Shown: positions 8,566-17,421, counted from the first letter of the stretch. The stretch is DNA of 64,000 nt from Oceanobacillus sp. HTM 045 (GCA_009733745.1 WNWL01000001.1:868001-932000), one strand, 5' to 3'. Notes: generated by a model from the letters alone, not told the origin. Program-made: numbers and translations.

Positions 8566-9056
8566 TGGACATGCTGACCCGTGAACTCGTCGCGCTCGCG
8601 AACGACCCGCGCGCGTGGTTCGCCGTTGCCGGGCTGGGCGCGATCACGTTGCACAGCATCATCAGCTATCGGCTTTGCCCGCTGATCCACAACAAGGCGA
8701 ACATCACGCCGCAGGCCGCGCGCGAGGCGGTGAACGCGAGATACGCCCACTCGACGCGCTTCCTGCTCCTGATGCTCGCCGGTATCGCCGCGGCGCTGTC
8801 GGGCATGGCGATGATCGCGATGGGCACCCATCCGCCGATCGCGCTGGGCCTGATCGCCGGGGGCGTCTTCCTGATCCAGACCGAGCCGCTGCGCCTCAAC
8901 ATCCGAGACCGCCAACTCCGCGTGGTCGCATCGCAGATCGAGGGGCCGGAGGCGCAGGCCTCGGCCGTGAACCGGCTGCGCGGCGAGTACTCGAAGCTGA
9001 TGCTCACCAACGTCGCCCTGACGGCGGCGGTCGCGATCTACCTGCTCGCGTTCTGA
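8562..9056 (+). CDS. Hypothetical integral membrane protein coupled to the FrnE-like gene
   Basis: Family not recognised. The 164-residue protein has about four hydrophobic segments: ALGAITLHSIISY-like near residues 20-36, LLLMLAGIAAALSG, LGLIAGGVFLI and LTAAVAIYLLAF. A cytoplasmic loop with charged residues (RDRQLRVVASQIEGPE) precedes the last one. It starts inside the stop codon of the oxidoreductase gene, so the two are co-translated and may cooperate in redox or stress handling. Confidence 0.7.
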   Translation: MMDMLTRELVALANDPRAWFAVAGLGAITLHSIISYRLCPLIHNKANITPQAAREAVNARYAHSTRFLLLMLAGIAAALSGMAMIAMGTHPPIALGLIAGGVFLIQTEPLRLNIRDRQLRVVASQIEGPEAQASAVNRLRGEYSKLMLTNVALTAAVAIYLLAF

Positions 9057-9081
9057 TCCTGTTGCCCGCGGCGGGGGCTCT

Positions 9082-10056
9082 TCAGCCCCTCCCGTGCGGC
9101 TCGTTCAGGTCGATATCCGGACCCATCGGCACGATGCCATGCGGGTTCACCGAGCGATGGCTGCGGTGGTAGTGGTGCCGGATGTGATCGAGCCGGACGA
9201 GGCCGGCGATCCCCTCCATCTGGTAGAGCTCGCGGGTGAAGCCCCAGAGGTTCGGGTAGTCGACGATCCGGCGGATGTTGCACTTGAAGTGCCCGTGATA
9301 GACCGGGTCGAACCGGATCAGCGTGGTCCAGAGCCGCCAGTCCGCCTCGGTCAGCGCATCGCCGGTCAGGTAGCGTTTCTCGCCCAGGATCCCTTCGAGC
9401 CAGTCTAGGCTTTCGAACAGCGGCCTGACGGCGCTGTCATAGGCCTCCTGCGTGGTCGCGAATCCCGACTTGTAGACCCCGTTGTTCACGGTGTCGTAGA
9501 CGCGCGCATTGATCGCGTCGATTTTCTCGCGCAGCGGCTCCGGGTAGAAATCGCGATCGTTCCCGGTGATCCCGTCGAAGGCCGAGTTGAACATCCGGAT
9601 GATCTCGGACGATTCGTTGGAGACGATCTTGCCGCGCTGCCTGTCCCAGAGCACCGGCACGGTGACCCGGCCGGTGCAGTCGGGCTTGGCCTCCAGGTAG
9701 ACGTCGCGGAGGAACCGCTTGCCCATCAGCGTATCGCCCGTGGCGCCGTCGAAATCGGTATCGAAGGTCCAGCCGTCGTCGAACATCAGCGGATGAACCA
9801 CGCTGACACCGACATGCGGCTCCAGCCCCTTCAGGTGCCGGAAGACCAGCGTCCGGTGCGCCCAGGGACAGGCGTGGGAGACATAGAGGTGATAGCGCCC
9901 GCTCTCGGCCTTGAAGCCGCCCTCGCCCGAGGGGCCGGGGCTCCCGTCCGCGGTGACCCAGTTGCGGAACTTCGACGCCTCGCGCTCGAAGCGCCCGCCA
10001 TGCTTGTCCTGCTTGTAGCCGTCCGTATGCCACTCGCCGTCGACCAGAAGGCCCAT
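9082..10056 (-). CDS. Glutathionyl-hydroquinone reductase (xi-class GST, YqjG/ECM4 type)
   Basis: This cytoplasmic enzyme uses glutathione to reduce glutathionyl-hydroquinones. The 324-residue length is typical. The catalytic Cys sits in HACPWAHRTL, followed by VSVVHPLM and the substrate-side motif FVSNES-like IVSNESSEIIRMFN; the helical domain has EKRYLTGDALTEADWRLW. The start at 10056 is preceded on the minus strand by GGAG; upstream open frame is not conserved. It lies 98 bases downstream of a copper amine oxidase on the same strand, whose quinone chemistry makes the pairing suggestive. Confidence 0.9.
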   Translation of the reverse strand: MGLLVDGEWHTDGYKQDKHGGRFEREASKFRNWVTADGSPGPSGEGGFKAESGRYHLYVSHACPWAHRTLVFRHLKGLEPHVGVSVVHPLMFDDGWTFDTDFDGATGDTLMGKRFLRDVYLEAKPDCTGRVTVPVLWDRQRGKIVSNESSEIIRMFNSAFDGITGNDRDFYPEPLREKIDAINARVYDTVNNGVYKSGFATTQEAYDSAVRPLFESLDWLEGILGEKRYLTGDALTEADWRLWTTLIRFDPVYHGHFKCNIRRIVDYPNLWGFTRELYQMEGIAGLVRLDHIRHHYHRSHRSVNPHGIVPMGPDIDLNEPHGRG

Positions 10057-10154
10057 TTCCGTGCTCCACTTCGATCCGGTGTCCCGGGTCAACGTAAGGT
10101 GCGGCCGGATTGCTCCAAGAAAACGCTGTGTTGCGCCGGCGTGGACGGCTCGGG

Positions 10155-12020
10155 CTATCCTCGTTCCCGCCCCGCTGGCGGCACGTCGAGCGCCGGGTTC
10201 TGGTCGAAGAAGCCCTCGGGCATCCAGTGGAAATTGGCATAGACGACCGGCTGCACCGGCCAGTCCTCCGGCCGCGGCAGGTGGGAGAAGTTGAGCGTGT
10301 ACCAGGCGACGATATCCGTGTCGGTCAGCGGGGCGTCCCGTGTCGTCCAGCGCGGCAGGCCGTCGCCGCCGGGATGCTGGTTGGGGAACCAGCCGGCCGG
10401 GTAAAGCTCGTCCCGCGCGTGCCGCGTCGCCCAGAAGTGCTTGAACATGAAGGCCGCCCGCCGCGCGACCGGGGCATCCGGATCGAGCAGCGGCAGGGTA
10501 TTCATCCCCGGCTGGAGCCGGTAGGCGGTCGGCTGTCCCAGTCCATTGCGCCGCGCGGCGCTGGATACCTTCCAGTAGCGCGACGTGGCGAGATCCATCT
10601 CGCGCTGCGCCGCCAGTTCGCTCGCGAGCGGACGTTCCACCGCCTTCGCGGCGTTGCCATGCAGGTTCCCCGGCCCGCGCGGCAGTTTCTCGAAATTCAC
10701 CTCGCTGACCGAGTTCCCCGGCCCGTCCACGCACATGTCGAAGCGGAAGGAGAAGCAGTGCTGGTGCACGTCGCTGACGATCCCCGGCGCGACCAGCCCA
10801 CCCCACTCGGGCGTCTCACCCTCCCCCAGCGCGGAGGGGAAGGGAATCCCGGTCGCCTTCACCTCCACCCCGATCGTCCCGTCCTGGTAGAAGTACCAGA
10901 AGAAGCCGTAGACGTAGTTGCCGATGGTGCAGATCGACGAGATCACCAGCCGCCGCGACCGCACCGCGCGGGCTTTGCCCGTGTGGGTGTCGGTGTGCTT
11001 CCAGAGGATGCCGAAATCCTCCTCGTGCATGCAGACCGCGTTCTCGATCGGCCAGGGGTCGCCGTTCCAGTCATGCGCGCAGACGTCGAAATAGCGGATA
11101 TGGCCGAGGCAGTCGCAGCCGAGCTTCAGGCTGTCGAGCAGCGCGCCGATGCCGTACTCGCCGGTGTCGAAGGCGTTGCGCCGGAACTGCCCGCCCATCG
11201 GGTTGGCGTACGGCACGACCATTTCCGCCATCGAGGCGCGGTGCATGATCGGCCGCAGCCGGCCGCCGTCCTCGTAGCCGATCTCGTGCAGGACCAGTCC
11301 CTCGCGCACGTTGAACCCGATCCGGACCCGCCATTTCTGCCAGCGCACGGCGTAGCCATCGACCTCGAAGCTCGGCCCCTCCGGCTGGGTGATCTCCAGC
11401 GGCCTGATGTCGGTGCGCAGCCCCTCCTCCGGGCGGATCGCCGCGGTGTCGGGCGGGAGCGGGATCACGCCGAAATCGTCGACGCGCACCAGTTTCCGCG
11501 CGGCGAGGTCGATCACCGGGTGCAGGTTGCCGATCGGCCGGCCATACCGGTTGTCGCCCGCCTCGTTGCAGACCCAGCAATGCCCGTAGGCGATCCGCTG
11601 GCCATCCTCCCCCGCGATCCCGAAATGCCCCGCCGCCCAGGGCTCGATCAGCACGCTGTCGAGGTCGGTGATGCCGCGCTTCGCCAGCGCCTCCACGAAA
11701 CGCGGGTCGGACTTGGCGATCTTGTCGCCGTCCTCGAATTCCTCCGGCCCGATGCGCGCCTGCGCCCCCGGCACATGCTCCCAGCTCGCGAGCCGCTCCT
11801 CCCCGAGATGCACCACGCCGCGGAAAGTCCGGTTGGACGACCGCTCGTAGCAGCAGACATAGGCGCGCCTGGGCAGGCTGCCGGCGGCGAGTTCCTCCCG
11901 CGTGGGTTCGTCCAGCGAAATGGTCTCGAACCACGCCGTGCCGTCCAGCCCGGATTGCGCGCGGACAATCGCCGCTGCGGCGCGAATCTCCTCCGCGCCC
12001 AAAGGATCCAGCGGATGCAT
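10155..12020 (-). CDS. Copper amine oxidase (primary-amine oxidase, topaquinone type)
   Basis: This enzyme deaminates primary amines such as tyramine or phenethylamine to aldehydes, ammonia and peroxide. The 621-residue protein shows the cofactor site in CTIGNYVYGFFW (the Tyr after Asn becomes topaquinone), the catalytic Asp region YFDVCAHDWNG, the copper HxH in SDVHQHCFSFRFD, and a third His in ATRHARDELYPAG. The residue after the cofactor Tyr is Val where many homologues have Asp or Glu. ATG at 12020 is chosen over an upstream TTG because AAGGGGG precedes it. No signal peptide is seen. Confidence 0.9.
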   Translation of the reverse strand: MHPLDPLGAEEIRAAAAIVRAQSGLDGTAWFETISLDEPTREELAAGSLPRRAYVCCYERSSNRTFRGVVHLGEERLASWEHVPGAQARIGPEEFEDGDKIAKSDPRFVEALAKRGITDLDSVLIEPWAAGHFGIAGEDGQRIAYGHCWVCNEAGDNRYGRPIGNLHPVIDLAARKLVRVDDFGVIPLPPDTAAIRPEEGLRTDIRPLEITQPEGPSFEVDGYAVRWQKWRVRIGFNVREGLVLHEIGYEDGGRLRPIMHRASMAEMVVPYANPMGGQFRRNAFDTGEYGIGALLDSLKLGCDCLGHIRYFDVCAHDWNGDPWPIENAVCMHEEDFGILWKHTDTHTGKARAVRSRRLVISSICTIGNYVYGFFWYFYQDGTIGVEVKATGIPFPSALGEGETPEWGGLVAPGIVSDVHQHCFSFRFDMCVDGPGNSVSEVNFEKLPRGPGNLHGNAAKAVERPLASELAAQREMDLATSRYWKVSSAARRNGLGQPTAYRLQPGMNTLPLLDPDAPVARRAAFMFKHFWATRHARDELYPAGWFPNQHPGGDGLPRWTTRDAPLTDTDIVAWYTLNFSHLPRPEDWPVQPVVYANFHWMPEGFFDQNPALDVPPAGRERG

Positions 12021-12122
12021 CAAAGGCCCCCTTCCCAAACCTGCCGGGTGACAACAGCACGGAAAACGCCGCTAATGCAAACCGCCCCGAGACACGCTTG
12101 AGAGACGCCCTGGAGAGACACG

Positions 12123-12482
12123 ATGACCACGTGGAGAATCGCCGCCACCCTGATCGCGGCCCTCGCCCTGGCCGGCCCCGCCGGCGCGCAGGAGGAACGG
12201 AAATACTGCGAGGGGTTCTGCTCGTGCGAACTGCTCTGGGTCGAGCGCAACGAATATTATTTCGAGGCGGACTACTGCTTCCGCTCGAAGCTCGGCGCGG
12301 CGGTCTTCAACCCCGTCCGCGAGGCGCTCGACTTCCCGTGCACGACCGACGCGCCCAGCTTCCCGGCGGACATCCAGCGCCGGGTAGACCGCATCCGCGA
12401 GATGGAACGGGCGCACAACTGCGCGGCCGAGCGGGAGAACTGGAACCCGCTCGATCTGCGGGCGATCTTCGCCGCGGGATGA
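12123..12482 (+). CDS. Small secreted YARHG-like protein
   Basis: The 119-residue protein has a clear signal peptide (TLIAALALAGPAGAQ) and a Cys-rich mature region. The segment CELLWVERNEYYFEADYCF followed by AVFNP resembles the YARHG module (Leu-Trp, Arg-Asn, Tyr, Tyr-Cys-Phe pattern) found in extracellular bacterial proteins of unknown role. GGAGAG at about 12111 supports the start. Assignment rests on pattern similarity. Confidence 0.6.
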   Translation: MTTWRIAATLIAALALAGPAGAQEERKYCEGFCSCELLWVERNEYYFEADYCFRSKLGAAVFNPVREALDFPCTTDAPSFPADIQRRVDRIREMERAHNCAAERENWNPLDLRAIFAAG

Positions 12483-12516
12483 GCGGCGGGGTGAGCGGTC
12501 GGATGAGCGGTGAACA

Positions 12517-12544
12517 CCCGCCGGCCCATTCGGCCGGCGGGCGC
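12517..12544. terminator. Bidirectional hairpin between convergent genes
   Basis: CCCGCCGGCC (12517-12526) pairs with GGCCGGCGGG (12532-12541) around CATTC, followed by a short pyrimidine stretch. It lies between two convergent stops (12482 and 12561), so it likely ends both transcripts. Confidence 0.6.
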
Positions 12545-12560
12545 CTTTCAGGTCAGAAGG

Positions 12561-13088
12561 TCAGAGCGGCGCCTGCGCCTGCTCCTTCGCCACCGACATG
12601 CAGATCAGCGGCGCGGTCTTGAGCTGGTCCTCGATGAACTTCGCGACCTTCGCCGGGTCGCCTTCCAGCATCATCGACTGCGGGCCCATGCCGCCGCCCG
12701 CATTCGGGTCCGGCTCCGCCACCGTGACGCCATAAGCCTCGACGATCGGGCCGATCTCCTCGTCCGGCATCATGAAGCAGGTATAGGCGCGCTCGCCCAG
12801 CACACCGACGGCCATGTAGCTGTACTTGCCCTCGTCCGGCGACTGCACGAGCACCAGGTCGCCGATGTCCTTGCCAAGCGCGCCCTTGTCGAGAAGCTCG
12901 CGCGGGCTGTCGCCCTCGCCTTCTCCGCCCATCGTCTCGCCGGCAGCTTCCATGAACTCGACGAAGGCGAGGAACTTCTCCGACTCGGCCAGCGGCGTCG
13001 CGTTCGAGGCGTCGAACACCGGGCCCGTGGTCTCCAGGCACCCGGAAAGTGCGACCGTCGCCGCGAGCAGGAGGGCTGAATTCTTCAT
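12561..13088 (-). CDS. Hypothetical lipoprotein
   Basis: Family not recognised. The 175-residue protein has a lipoprotein signal (LLLAATVALSGC), so the mature form starts at Cys near residue 17 and is membrane-anchored. The rest is acidic, Met- and Gly-containing, with AYTCFMMPDEEIG and LICMSVA each holding a Cys. AAGGA precedes the start by seven bases on the minus strand. It is divergent from the A-type iron-sulfur carrier gene. Confidence 0.6.
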   Translation of the reverse strand: MKNSALLLAATVALSGCLETTGPVFDASNATPLAESEKFLAFVEFMEAAGETMGGEGEGDSPRELLDKGALGKDIGDLVLVQSPDEGKYSYMAVGVLGERAYTCFMMPDEEIGPIVEAYGVTVAEPDPNAGGGMGPQSMMLEGDPAKVAKFIEDQLKTAPLICMSVAKEQAQAPL

Positions 13089-13236
13089 CGTATATCCTTC
13101 ATGTGTCTGTCCGGAGTTATGCCGCTCCACGCACCCGATCCGGTGCTCCGCGCTCCGGCGGCGGAAGCGTATCGCGCCGGGGGCGCTTGAGAAACCCCGT
13201 TCGCCGCCATATCTTCGTAGTCGAGGAGGATCGAGC

Positions 13237-13596
13237 ATGTTCGCCATACCCGGCAAGGACCCCGTCACGCTGACCGAAGCGGCCGTGAAGCGTATCCGCA
13301 AGCTGGTTGCCGACAGCGACGGGCGCGTTCAGGGCCTGCGCATCGGCATCAAGAAGGGCGGCTGCGCGGGCATGGAGTACACGATGGAGCACGCCGAGGA
13401 GATCGGCGAGCACGATGCCGTCGTCGAAGTCGACGGCGCGCGGGTAATGATCGCGCCGATGGCGCAGATGTTCCTGATCGGCACCGAGATCGACTTCCAG
13501 ACCTCCCTCCTCGAATCCGGCTTCGTCTTCCGGAACCCCAACGTGGTCGAATCCTGCGGCTGCGGAGAGTCGATCAAGTTCGCCGAGCAGGCCTGA
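13237..13596 (+). CDS. A-type iron-sulfur carrier (IscA/SufA/HesB family)
   Basis: This protein carries Fe-S clusters to target proteins. The 119-residue sequence has the three invariant Cys: one in KKGGCAGMEY and two in ESCGCGES at the C-terminus. GAGGAGGA at 13223-13230 gives a strong ribosome site. It is not embedded in an isc or suf operon, which argues for a housekeeping carrier (ErpA/IscA-like) acting late in assembly. Confidence 0.9.
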   Translation: MFAIPGKDPVTLTEAAVKRIRKLVADSDGRVQGLRIGIKKGGCAGMEYTMEHAEEIGEHDAVVEVDGARVMIAPMAQMFLIGTEIDFQTSLLESGFVFRNPNVVESCGCGESIKFAEQA

Positions 13597-13666
13597 CTTC
13601 GGGTTTCGGGGCTTCGAGGCGTCATCGCATGGGTTGCAAATCTACTCACTACAACTATTTACTTTT

Positions 13667-13723
13667 GTTTACACTTTAGTCGTTTGAAAACAACGACTTA
13701 GATTGCGAGCAACCTTGCAACCC
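13667..13723 (+). repeat. Interspersed ~60-bp intergenic element, copy C
   Basis: Starts GTTTACACTTT (13667-13677) and ends GCAACCTTGCAACCC (13709-13723), embedded in an AT-rich gap between the Fe-S carrier and the TfoX gene. It aligns over its whole length with copies at 32488-32549 and 55905-55964. Inside it AGTCGTT (13678-13684) and AACGACT (13692-13698) form an extra 7-bp inverted repeat that the other copies lack. Confidence 0.6.
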
Positions 13724-13776
13724 TGCGGGCGGCCTCTTGCCTTGCCTTCCACCCTGCCCCGTGGCACCCAGAACCC

Positions 13777-14148
13777 ATGTCGCTGAGCCCCGAATTTGCC
13801 GAGCATCTGCGCGACCTCTTCGCCGGTCTCGGCCCGGTCGCGACGCGCCGCATGTTCGGCGGCGCGGGCCTCTTCGTCGGCGACGCGATGTTCGGTCTCG
13901 TGTTCGACGACGTGCTCTTCCTGAAGGCCGACGACGCGCTTGCCTCCGATCTTCAGGAAGCGGGGTCGGAGCCCTTCACCTACAGGCGCCAGTCCCGCGA
14001 GCGGTCCCTCGGATTCTGGCGCCTCCCGGAGAGCGCGCTCGACGACCCGGAGGAGGCGCTGGCCTGGGCCCGCCGGGCGCTCGTCCCGGCGGAAGCCGCG
14101 GCCGTGAAGAAGCGGGCCCGCAAGGCGCGCAGGCAGGCCGCGTCCTGA
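13777..14148 (+). CDS. TfoX N-terminal domain protein
   Basis: The 123-residue protein matches the single-domain TfoX_N family: RRMFGGAGLFVGDAMFGLV and the later FTYRRQ and LGFWRLPESAL segments. Gammaproteobacterial TfoX is a competence regulator, but the stand-alone N-terminal domain has no established role in alphaproteobacteria. The C-terminus is a Lys/Arg-rich tail (KKRARKARRQ). The stop overlaps the next start by one base. Confidence 0.85.
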   Translation: MSLSPEFAEHLRDLFAGLGPVATRRMFGGAGLFVGDAMFGLVFDDVLFLKADDALASDLQEAGSEPFTYRRQSRERSLGFWRLPESALDDPEEALAWARRALVPAEAAAVKKRARKARRQAAS

Positions 14149-14507
14149 TGTCCGAGATGTTCGTGAATGCCGGCGAACGGAAGCGCGTTCTCTGGCTGCT
14201 CTCGTCCTCCATGCCGGGTCCGGTCCGGTTCGACGCCCTTGCGGAGGATGGCCAACAGGTCTCCGGGAAAATCGAGATCGGCGGCGGGTTTTCCGGCCGG
14301 GTGCGGGAAACCCATGCCCTCGCGCCCGAGAACGAGTTCCGCAAGGGATTCGGCGACGCGAACTACAGCATCTGGGTCACGCCGGATCAGGACGTGCGCA
14401 TCCGCTTCCGGACCGCGCATTTCCGGGCCGGAAAGCTCGTGCTGGTGATGGGCCTCGTGCTCCTCGCCGCCCTGGCATCCTCCCTGGTCCCGGCGCTGAC
14501 GCGCTGA
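14148..14507 (+). CDS. Hypothetical protein with C-terminal membrane helix
   Basis: Not recognised. The 119-residue protein has a soluble N-terminal part and one C-terminal hydrophobic segment ([21 protein letters not shown]), so it is probably tail-anchored in the inner membrane. The start ATG overlaps the tfoX-like stop (TGATG), implying co-translation. tpiA follows after 64 bases. Confidence 0.6.
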   Translation: MSEMFVNAGERKRVLWLLSSSMPGPVRFDALAEDGQQVSGKIEIGGGFSGRVRETHALAPENEFRKGFGDANYSIWVTPDQDVRIRFRTAHFRAGKLVLVMGLVLLAALASSLVPALTR

Positions 14508-14571
14508 GCGGTTGCCGCGCGCGGGCCGATCGGTCAAGTTCCGCCCGGTCGAGAGCAGGACAGGAGAGATC

Positions 14572-15312
14572 ATGACGCGCCGCCCCCTCGTTGCCGGAAA
14601 CTGGAAGATGAACGGCCACCGCGCAGCAAGCGCGGAACTCGACGCCCTGATCGCGGCAGGACGGCCCGACGCGGACGTGTTGCTCTGCCCCCCGTTCACC
14701 CTGGTCGCATCCTTCGCCGAACGGGCCAGCGGTAGCCATGTCGCCATCGGCGGCCAGGACTGCCACGCCGCGGCTTCCGGCGCGCATACCGGCGACATCT
14801 CCGCCGAGATGCTGGCCGATGCCGGGGCATCCGCCGTGATCGTCGGCCATTCCGAGCGCCGCGCCGACCACGGCGAGGATGACTCGACGGTGCGCGCGAA
14901 GGCCGAGGCCGCCTGGCGCGCCGGGCTCACCGCGATTGTCTGCGTCGGCGAGACCGAAGCGGAACGCGACGCCGGGCGGACACTTGCAGTCGTCGGCGCG
15001 CAGCTCGCGGGATCAGTTCCCGACGCCGCCTCCGCCGCAAACCTCGTCGTCGCCTACGAGCCCGTCTGGGCCATCGGCACGGGACGGACACCGGTCACGT
15101 CCGAGATCGCGGAAGTCCACGACGCGCTTCGCGCCAGCCTCGCGTCCCGTTTCGGAGCCGATGTCGCGGACGGAGTGCGGCTTCTCTACGGCGGGTCGGT
15201 GAAACCGGCGAACGCAGCCGAGATACTCGCGCTCGAGAATGTCGACGGTGGCCTTGTCGGCGGCGCCAGCCTCAAAGCCTCCGATTTCCTCGGGATCATC
15301 GCAGCCGCCTGA
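14572..15312 (+). CDS. tpiA: Triosephosphate isomerase
   Basis: This cytoplasmic glycolytic enzyme interconverts dihydroxyacetone phosphate and glyceraldehyde 3-phosphate. The 246-residue protein has NWKMN (catalytic Lys), the electrophilic His region GHSERR, the catalytic Glu in [11 protein letters not shown], and the phosphate-binding [17 protein letters not shown] lies before the ATG. A terminator follows directly, so tpiA ends its transcript. Confidence 0.97.
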   Translation: MTRRPLVAGNWKMNGHRAASAELDALIAAGRPDADVLLCPPFTLVASFAERASGSHVAIGGQDCHAAASGAHTGDISAEMLADAGASAVIVGHSERRADHGEDDSTVRAKAEAAWRAGLTAIVCVGETEAERDAGRTLAVVGAQLAGSVPDAASAANLVVAYEPVWAIGTGRTPVTSEIAEVHDALRASLASRFGADVADGVRLLYGGSVKPANAAEILALENVDGGLVGGASLKASDFLGIIAAA

Positions 15313-15317
15313 ATCGA

Positions 15318-15351
15318 AACGGGGCGGCCCGATGGACCGCCCCGTTGTTCT
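15318..15351 (+). terminator. Rho-independent terminator after tpiA
   Basis: AACGGGGCGG (15318-15327) pairs with CCGCCCCGTT (15337-15346), a 10-bp stem with a nine-base loop, followed by GTTCTTCTT. It starts six bases after the tpiA stop. Confidence 0.8.
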
Positions 15352-15372
15352 TCTTCGCTAGCGCTGCGGGCT

Positions 15373-16119
15373 TCAGCCCAGCAGCGCTTTGGCCTGCCCC
15401 GTCCAGTCGTCACGGAAGCAGCGGCCCTTGAACGCCGTCAGGTTGTCGTCGATCCAGGACAGGTCGTCCTTCGAGAACCCGGCCATCTGGTCGAAGGTGT
15501 AGACGCCCAGGCCGTTCAGCTCCTTCTCGAGCTTCGGACCGATTCCCTTGATCAGCTTGAGGTCGTCCGACTTGGCGGGCGCCTTCGCCATCAGGCTGGC
15601 GGGCTTGCCATCCGCCGGCTTGGCGACCGGCTTCTCGGCAACCTTCTCGACGGGAGCCGGCTTCTCGACGGCCTTGGGCGCCTCGGCCTTCGGGGCCGGC
15701 TTGGCCTCGGCCACGGGAGCGGGAGCCGGCTTCGGCTTCGGGGTCTCGGCCACGAGCGTCGGTCCGTTCTTCGCCTTGGGCGCGGGCGAAGCCTTCTTCG
15801 CAGCCGCGGCAGGGGCCTGCGCCAGCTCGGCGACCCCTTCCAAGACCTTCGTGGTCTCGACCTTCGCAGCGTCGGACGCGGCCTTGATGGACGCCTTGCC
15901 GCTGCTCATCGCCTTGTCGAACTGATCGCCCGCCGAGGAGAGCGTGCTGTCAATCGACCGTTCGGCAGCCTCGGCGAGCCCGGAGAACGGCGCGAAGAAC
16001 GGAGCAAACCGCCACTCGACCCCGAAATATGGCGCGACGGGCCAGAAGCTCATCCAGAATTCGAACACGTTGTCGCCCTTGACACCCCAAGGGTTCGACT
16101 TGTTGTCGAAGGCGGTCAT
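15373..16119 (-). CDS. Phasin-like protein with Lys/Pro/Ala linker and C-terminal helix-hairpin-helix domain
   Basis: The 248-residue protein has three parts. Residues 1-45 are aromatic (FEFWMSFWPVAPYF). Residues 45-100 form an amphipathic helical stretch with AAERSIDSTLSSAGDQFDKA, resembling phasins that coat polyhydroxyalkanoate granules. A low-complexity Ala/Pro/Lys/Glu linker follows to about residue 185. The last 60 residues (DLKLIKGIGPKLEKELNGLG, then FSKDDLSWIDDNL) match a helix-hairpin-helix module. The role is not established; a granule-to-nucleoid linker is one inference. GGAGG precedes the chosen ATG by eight bases. Confidence 0.6.
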   Translation of the reverse strand: MTAFDNKSNPWGVKGDNVFEFWMSFWPVAPYFGVEWRFAPFFAPFSGLAEAAERSIDSTLSSAGDQFDKAMSSGKASIKAASDAAKVETTKVLEGVAELAQAPAAAAKKASPAPKAKNGPTLVAETPKPKPAPAPVAEAKPAPKAEAPKAVEKPAPVEKVAEKPVAKPADGKPASLMAKAPAKSDDLKLIKGIGPKLEKELNGLGVYTFDQMAGFSKDDLSWIDDNLTAFKGRCFRDDWTGQAKALLG

Positions 16120-16152
16120 TTCGCATGCCTCCATGTGTGGTAACTCGGACAG

Positions 16153-16181
16153 TATCTAGCACGAGTATTTGTGCAGTGCAA
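16153..16181 (-). promoter_or_regulatory. Sigma-70-type promoter of the phasin-like gene
   Basis: On the minus strand TTGCAC (16181-16176) and TAGATA (16158-16153) are separated by 17 bases, about 30 bases upstream of the start codon. The -35 box lies in a near-palindrome, TTTGTGCAGTGCAACAAA (plus strand), which could be a repressor site. Confidence 0.6.
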
Positions 16182-16216
16182 CAAAGCGAGCAGGCGAATG
16201 CGACGATTCGGCCCAG

Positions 16217-17353
16217 CTAGCGTGCCGGGCCGAGTCCGTAGAAGTCCGAGAGGCGTTGCAGGGCCAGTTTCAGAACGACCTTGCCAGACCTGGCGTTCCA
16301 CCCCATCCGGCGCTCGGTCGCCTCGATCCCTTCCAGGAAGCAACACACGCGCAGCGCGACGTCCGAAAGCCCCGGCCCCATGCTGTCCAGCGCCTTTGCA
16401 AGCCGCGCGCGCGCGTCGGATGGGCCTTCGCACGGCCCGCGCGAGACCGGCGTGCCCGCATAGCGATCTCCGGGCGTGAGGAAACGGCGCCAGTCCTGCG
16501 CGACGGACGGGCCAAGTTGCGCCATCTCGAAGTCCGACCGCAGGCGCTCCCCGGCCTCGTACTCGTCGGGCGTCAGGAACGGCTTCCCGTCCGGACCCTT
16601 CCGGCGGGCGAGCCAGCCGAGCGGCGTCTCGCCGAGGTTCACCTGCCGGCGAACCGGTTCGCCATCTTCATCGTCCATGAAGAGGCGCTCCCCGGCGAGG
16701 ATGTGCTGCGCATGGAACGGCGACGGGCGCTCGGCGAAACCGGCGATGGAGACGTCCTGACGCCGTTTCTCGGACTGCTGGACGAGTTCACGGCGCAGGA
16801 AGGAACGGCCCGCGTCGCTCAGTTCGTACCGGGTTGTCAGCTGGGCCCGGCGGGTCATGCGTATCCAGTCCCGCTTGACGAACTCTGCCGCCATGCCGAT
16901 CGGCACCATCGCGATCGGCTTCCGGAAGTCGTTCGCCTTGCAGAAAATGCCACTTACCTGCGCCTCGGACGTCACCACAAGAAACGACCCGGGTTCGTTG
17001 AGCCTCCGGAGGAACCTGAGCGCGGCCTTGACGACCTCGGCATCGGTAAAGCGTGCACAGGGCTTCCGATCCGCGTTGGCGGCCTGCGACGTCGCCGTGT
17101 TCGCGGCGCCGAGCGTGTCGAAGGCCTGATCGATCAGCGGGTCGTCGCGCCGCTGCTCGACCCGGCGCACGGCCCGAAGAACCGTGCTGGGATGCGCGCC
17201 TGATGCCTGGGCAAGAGCGCGGATGCTCTCGCCCCTTTCCGTATGCGCGAGGTAGAGGGCGGCATCCTTCGCGTTGCAGGTGCCGCCATCTTCCGGGAAG
17301 GCAGCTGTCGCGAGGTCGGTGCACTCTTCGAGGATTTCCTGGGTGCGTGCCAC
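16217..17353 (-). CDS. DUF6456 domain protein with helix-turn-helix-like N-terminus
   Basis: The 378-residue protein has a C-terminal DUF6456-type region: LRSDFEMAQLGPSVAQDW, then RLAKALDSMGPGLSDVAL, then ERRMGWNARSGKVVLKLALQ. The N-terminal ESIRALAQASGAHPSTVLRAVRR looks like a DNA-binding helix-turn-helix. No function is established; a transcription-related role is inferred. The only possible start is GTG at 17353, since an in-frame stop lies just upstream. It is transcribed divergently from the DUF6477 gene across an AT-rich gap. Confidence 0.75.
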   Translation of the reverse strand: MARTQEILEECTDLATAAFPEDGGTCNAKDAALYLAHTERGESIRALAQASGAHPSTVLRAVRRVEQRRDDPLIDQAFDTLGAANTATSQAANADRKPCARFTDAEVVKAALRFLRRLNEPGSFLVVTSEAQVSGIFCKANDFRKPIAMVPIGMAAEFVKRDWIRMTRRAQLTTRYELSDAGRSFLRRELVQQSEKRRQDVSIAGFAERPSPFHAQHILAGERLFMDDEDGEPVRRQVNLGETPLGWLARRKGPDGKPFLTPDEYEAGERLRSDFEMAQLGPSVAQDWRRFLTPGDRYAGTPVSRGPCEGPSDARARLAKALDSMGPGLSDVALRVCCFLEGIEATERRMGWNARSGKVVLKLALQRLSDFYGLGPAR

Positions 17354-17421
17354 GATTCTGGTCCCATTCTAGGAAAATTGAATGCACCCATCGGTAGAGT
17401 CGGAATTTGAATAGAATCTTA

